Below, piece after piece: positions 61,990-64,000 of a DNA stretch of 64,000 bases. The position numbers and the translations under genes were made by a program. The notes below the pieces were generated by a model, which was not told the origin of the DNA, ran no database searches, and worked only from the letters and a program-made list of their open reading frames with translations. Source of the DNA: Pomphorhynchus laevis (lineage: Eukaryota > Acanthocephala > Palaeacanthocephala > Echinorhynchida > Pomphorhynchidae); NCBI GenBank assembly GCA_012934845.2, contig WNNJ02003641.1:310001-374000 (forward strand), read 5' to 3'. How positions within the stretch are numbered: the stretch's first letter is position 1; each line of letters opens with the position of its first letter.

Positions 61990-62360
61990 ATAAATTTTTA
62001 TTTGAGGAAATACGTTATTAACATGTAATTGGCCCCGCTGCTATGACCTCTAATCCTTATTCTGATACAACGTCTGTTATCTATTAGTAAATTCATAATA
62101 ATTTACTTTTATTTTTAATTTAAATTTTAAATTTTAACTGGATATAAATTACATAAAATTTTATAAGAGTACGATTATAACAATTATTTATTATTTAATT
62201 ATTTAATTTTTATTTATCATTATGTTTAATTTATTAATAACCTAAAATATGTAGGGTAGGTTAGATTAGATAATAATTAAGGATTTGTACTTTATGAAAT
62301 GATTCCTTATAATTATAAAAATATGTCATTAGCATGTATTTGGCCCCGCTGTTATAAAAA
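61990..62360 (+). mobile_element. PLE terminal-region remnants
   Basis: TGAGGAAATACGTTATTAAC joins GCCCCGCTGCTATGACCTCT directly, an internal deletion of the third hammerhead arm. A second scrap (GTCATTAGCATGTATTTGGC) lies at about 62325-62355. Confidence 0.65.
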
Positions 62361-62825
62361 ATAAACATTTTATTTAAATCAACTAGCTCATGTATTATCC
62401 AACTTGTAACGGAATCGAGTAGGATGTTAAGATGAATTTTCTGATTCGTTGAATTAAACTAATTAGAATGAAATTTATACATAAGCAATAAACTAGTACG
62501 ATAATCAATAGCTTAGTTCAATGTCTTAATTTAACACAATATATTTTCACTAGCCATTTCTTCCAGACGATATTTTTTTATTATTCTTTGTTTTATTCTA
62601 ACTTTTAAAGATAATTAAATTATATCTAGGAAATAACGACATATATCGATAAAATAACGATCATATCGATAAAAATAACGACAGATATAAAATGTATAAT
62701 TTGCTATAAATTTTAAAGGTAACTTAAAATACAATACTTTTATTAATAAAATAAACCAGACTACAAAAATTTATATTTAATCACGGAAGTACACGAAGTT
62801 TTTCTCTCGAGATAAAGTTTTTCTT

Positions 62826-62850
62826 CCGGCTTCTTCAGTTGGAAGAAGCC
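62826..62850. repeat. 10-bp GC-rich hairpin
   Basis: CGGCTTCTTC pairs with GAAGAAGCCG around AGTTG, followed by AAACGCGAAACGTC. GC-rich in an AT-rich context. The hairpin followed by GAAACG resembles 3' sequences of some retroelements. Confidence 0.7.
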
Positions 62851-62952
62851 GAAACGCGAAACGTCTTTAGCGAAAAGATTTTAAACAGCTAATTTTAATA
62901 AATTGTGCAATCAATTCACTCAATTATTCAATGAAATCACTGCTGTAAATAT

Positions 62953-63240
62953 ATAGTTATTACAGGAACAAAGAAGCAGAAATTATCCTTTTTTGATAAA
63001 AAACAATTCTATATTTCGATAGCTCCTGCTATCATCAGGATTACAAAAAAAATATTTCACAGTTTTTCCCCCGTTTTTCCAAAATTTATACAAAAATACA
63101 AGCATTGATGTGCCCCGCATTTCTACTTGCAAAAACGAGAAAAAATATTGTATAAATGGTGCAAACACGAGGAAAAAGAAAAATTGTTAATCATTATCAA
63201 AAAGGATAATTTCTGCTTCTTTGTTCCTGTAATAACTATA
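62953..63240. mobile_element. MITE with about 46-bp terminal inverted repeats
   Basis: The left end TATAGTTATTACAGGAACAA through GAAGCAGAAATTATCC is mirrored at the right, ending CCTGTAATAACTATA. The 288-base element has no transposase. The open frame inside on the minus strand is incidental. The TA at each end could be a target duplication. Confidence 0.8.
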
Positions 63241-63734
63241 CATTTGAAATGAAAGAAGATTATGGGTTTAGTATTTATTAATGTTGTAAATATTTTGTAA
63301 TTTAGTAATTTTGATAATTTAACAAATTCCTTAGAAATGGTTTAGCCTTGATCATTTAGAGGCTTTTAATAATCGTAAGAATAAAAAGTGGATCGGAAAA
63401 TAAAAAATATGGATATTAAAATAAAATCAGATATTAAATAATGGTAGATGGAATTACATTCGTGTACCAACTTATGTTAGTTTTAAAAGGTATTTTACAC
63501 GAGTACGGTAATTTATTTGACGTTTCGCCAATCTCAGTGATAATTTTAATGAAAAATTATAAACATTGAAAACTCACAGACATTAATATTTAGAATTCAG
63601 GAAGAATTCAAAGACTTTTATAAATGTTGCAGGCATTTTGTATTTTTAAACATAATTAGACTTATTGCCCTGCATCATTTTCGCTACATCATTGATGTGA
63701 AATTATTTCAGATAATTCGACAAAAATAATAAAT

Positions 63735-64000
63735 TAGATCAGCTAACCGAGTCAATATAGTCAATAATTAAAATAAAATTTAAATAATAAAATAATATAT
63801 AATTATTAATAATTATTAATTGAAAACAATAAACTAAAGTTTTTTTTATTTTATTGTATAATTAATATTAATAAATATTATAAAGATAAATAATAAATAA
63901 TTATTTAAGATTTTCTACAATTTATAGGTTTTTTAAAATTAATAACGCTAAATCATAATTTAATAATTAAATAATTAATTATAAATAATTGTTGTAAGAT
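63735..64000 (-). mobile_element. PLE end tract, minus strand, running off the window
   Basis: Begins with TCAGCTAACCGAGTCAATAT, the complement of the family end motif, followed by the AT-rich subterminal tract. Confidence 0.6.

Overview
The window is AT-rich animal DNA with GT-AG introns, and about half of what can be recognised is transposon debris. The mix suggests an invertebrate, possibly a flatworm, but this is inference: Penelope-like retroelements (PLEs) of two kinds, a Merlin DNA transposon, a tRNA-derived SINE carrying a hammerhead-like core, and two kinds of LINE. No rRNA, genuine tRNA or CRISPR was seen.

The main host feature is one large leucine-rich-repeat (LRR) gene on the + strand, seen from about 7.6 kb to 47.8 kb. 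Nearly every LRR is a separate exon of 60-87 bases (most often 72) that starts and ends in phase 2. About 25 such exons are convincing. They form clusters with introns of only 45-55 bases (34.7-35.6 kb, 41.6-41.8 kb, 43.1-43.3 kb), separated by introns of kilobases filled with mobile elements. The last exons (46.8-47.8 kb) turn cysteine-rich and look like a C-terminal LRR cap. The first exon and the end of the gene were not found.

The most abundant repeat is a PLE family. Its best copy (30.66-33.46 kb, +) has the tail of a GIY-YIG endonuclease domain in front of the reverse transcriptase (RT), plus a CxC motif, which is the permuted order described for Naiad/Chlamys-type PLEs. More than a dozen fragments lie throughout the window. 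Their terminal region folds on paper into a three-way junction containing CTGATGA and GAAA, as in hammerhead ribozymes. A second, older PLE with the ordinary C-terminal GIY-YIG lies antisense in an LRR intron at 35.9-37.2 kb.

By region: 0-7 kb holds PLE fragments and AT-rich repeats with no host gene recognised. 7-48 kb is the LRR gene and its element-filled introns. 48-60 kb is a transposon graveyard: a LINE RT piece, a Merlin fragment in two inverted arms around a LINE tail, and three pieces of a LINE with an RT and a C-terminal restriction-like endonuclease, one of them split by a PLE insertion. 60-64 kb is AT-rich sequence with PLE ends and a terminal-inverted-repeat MITE.

All coordinates and alignments were read by eye. 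Repeat boundaries are approximate to about 5-30 bases.
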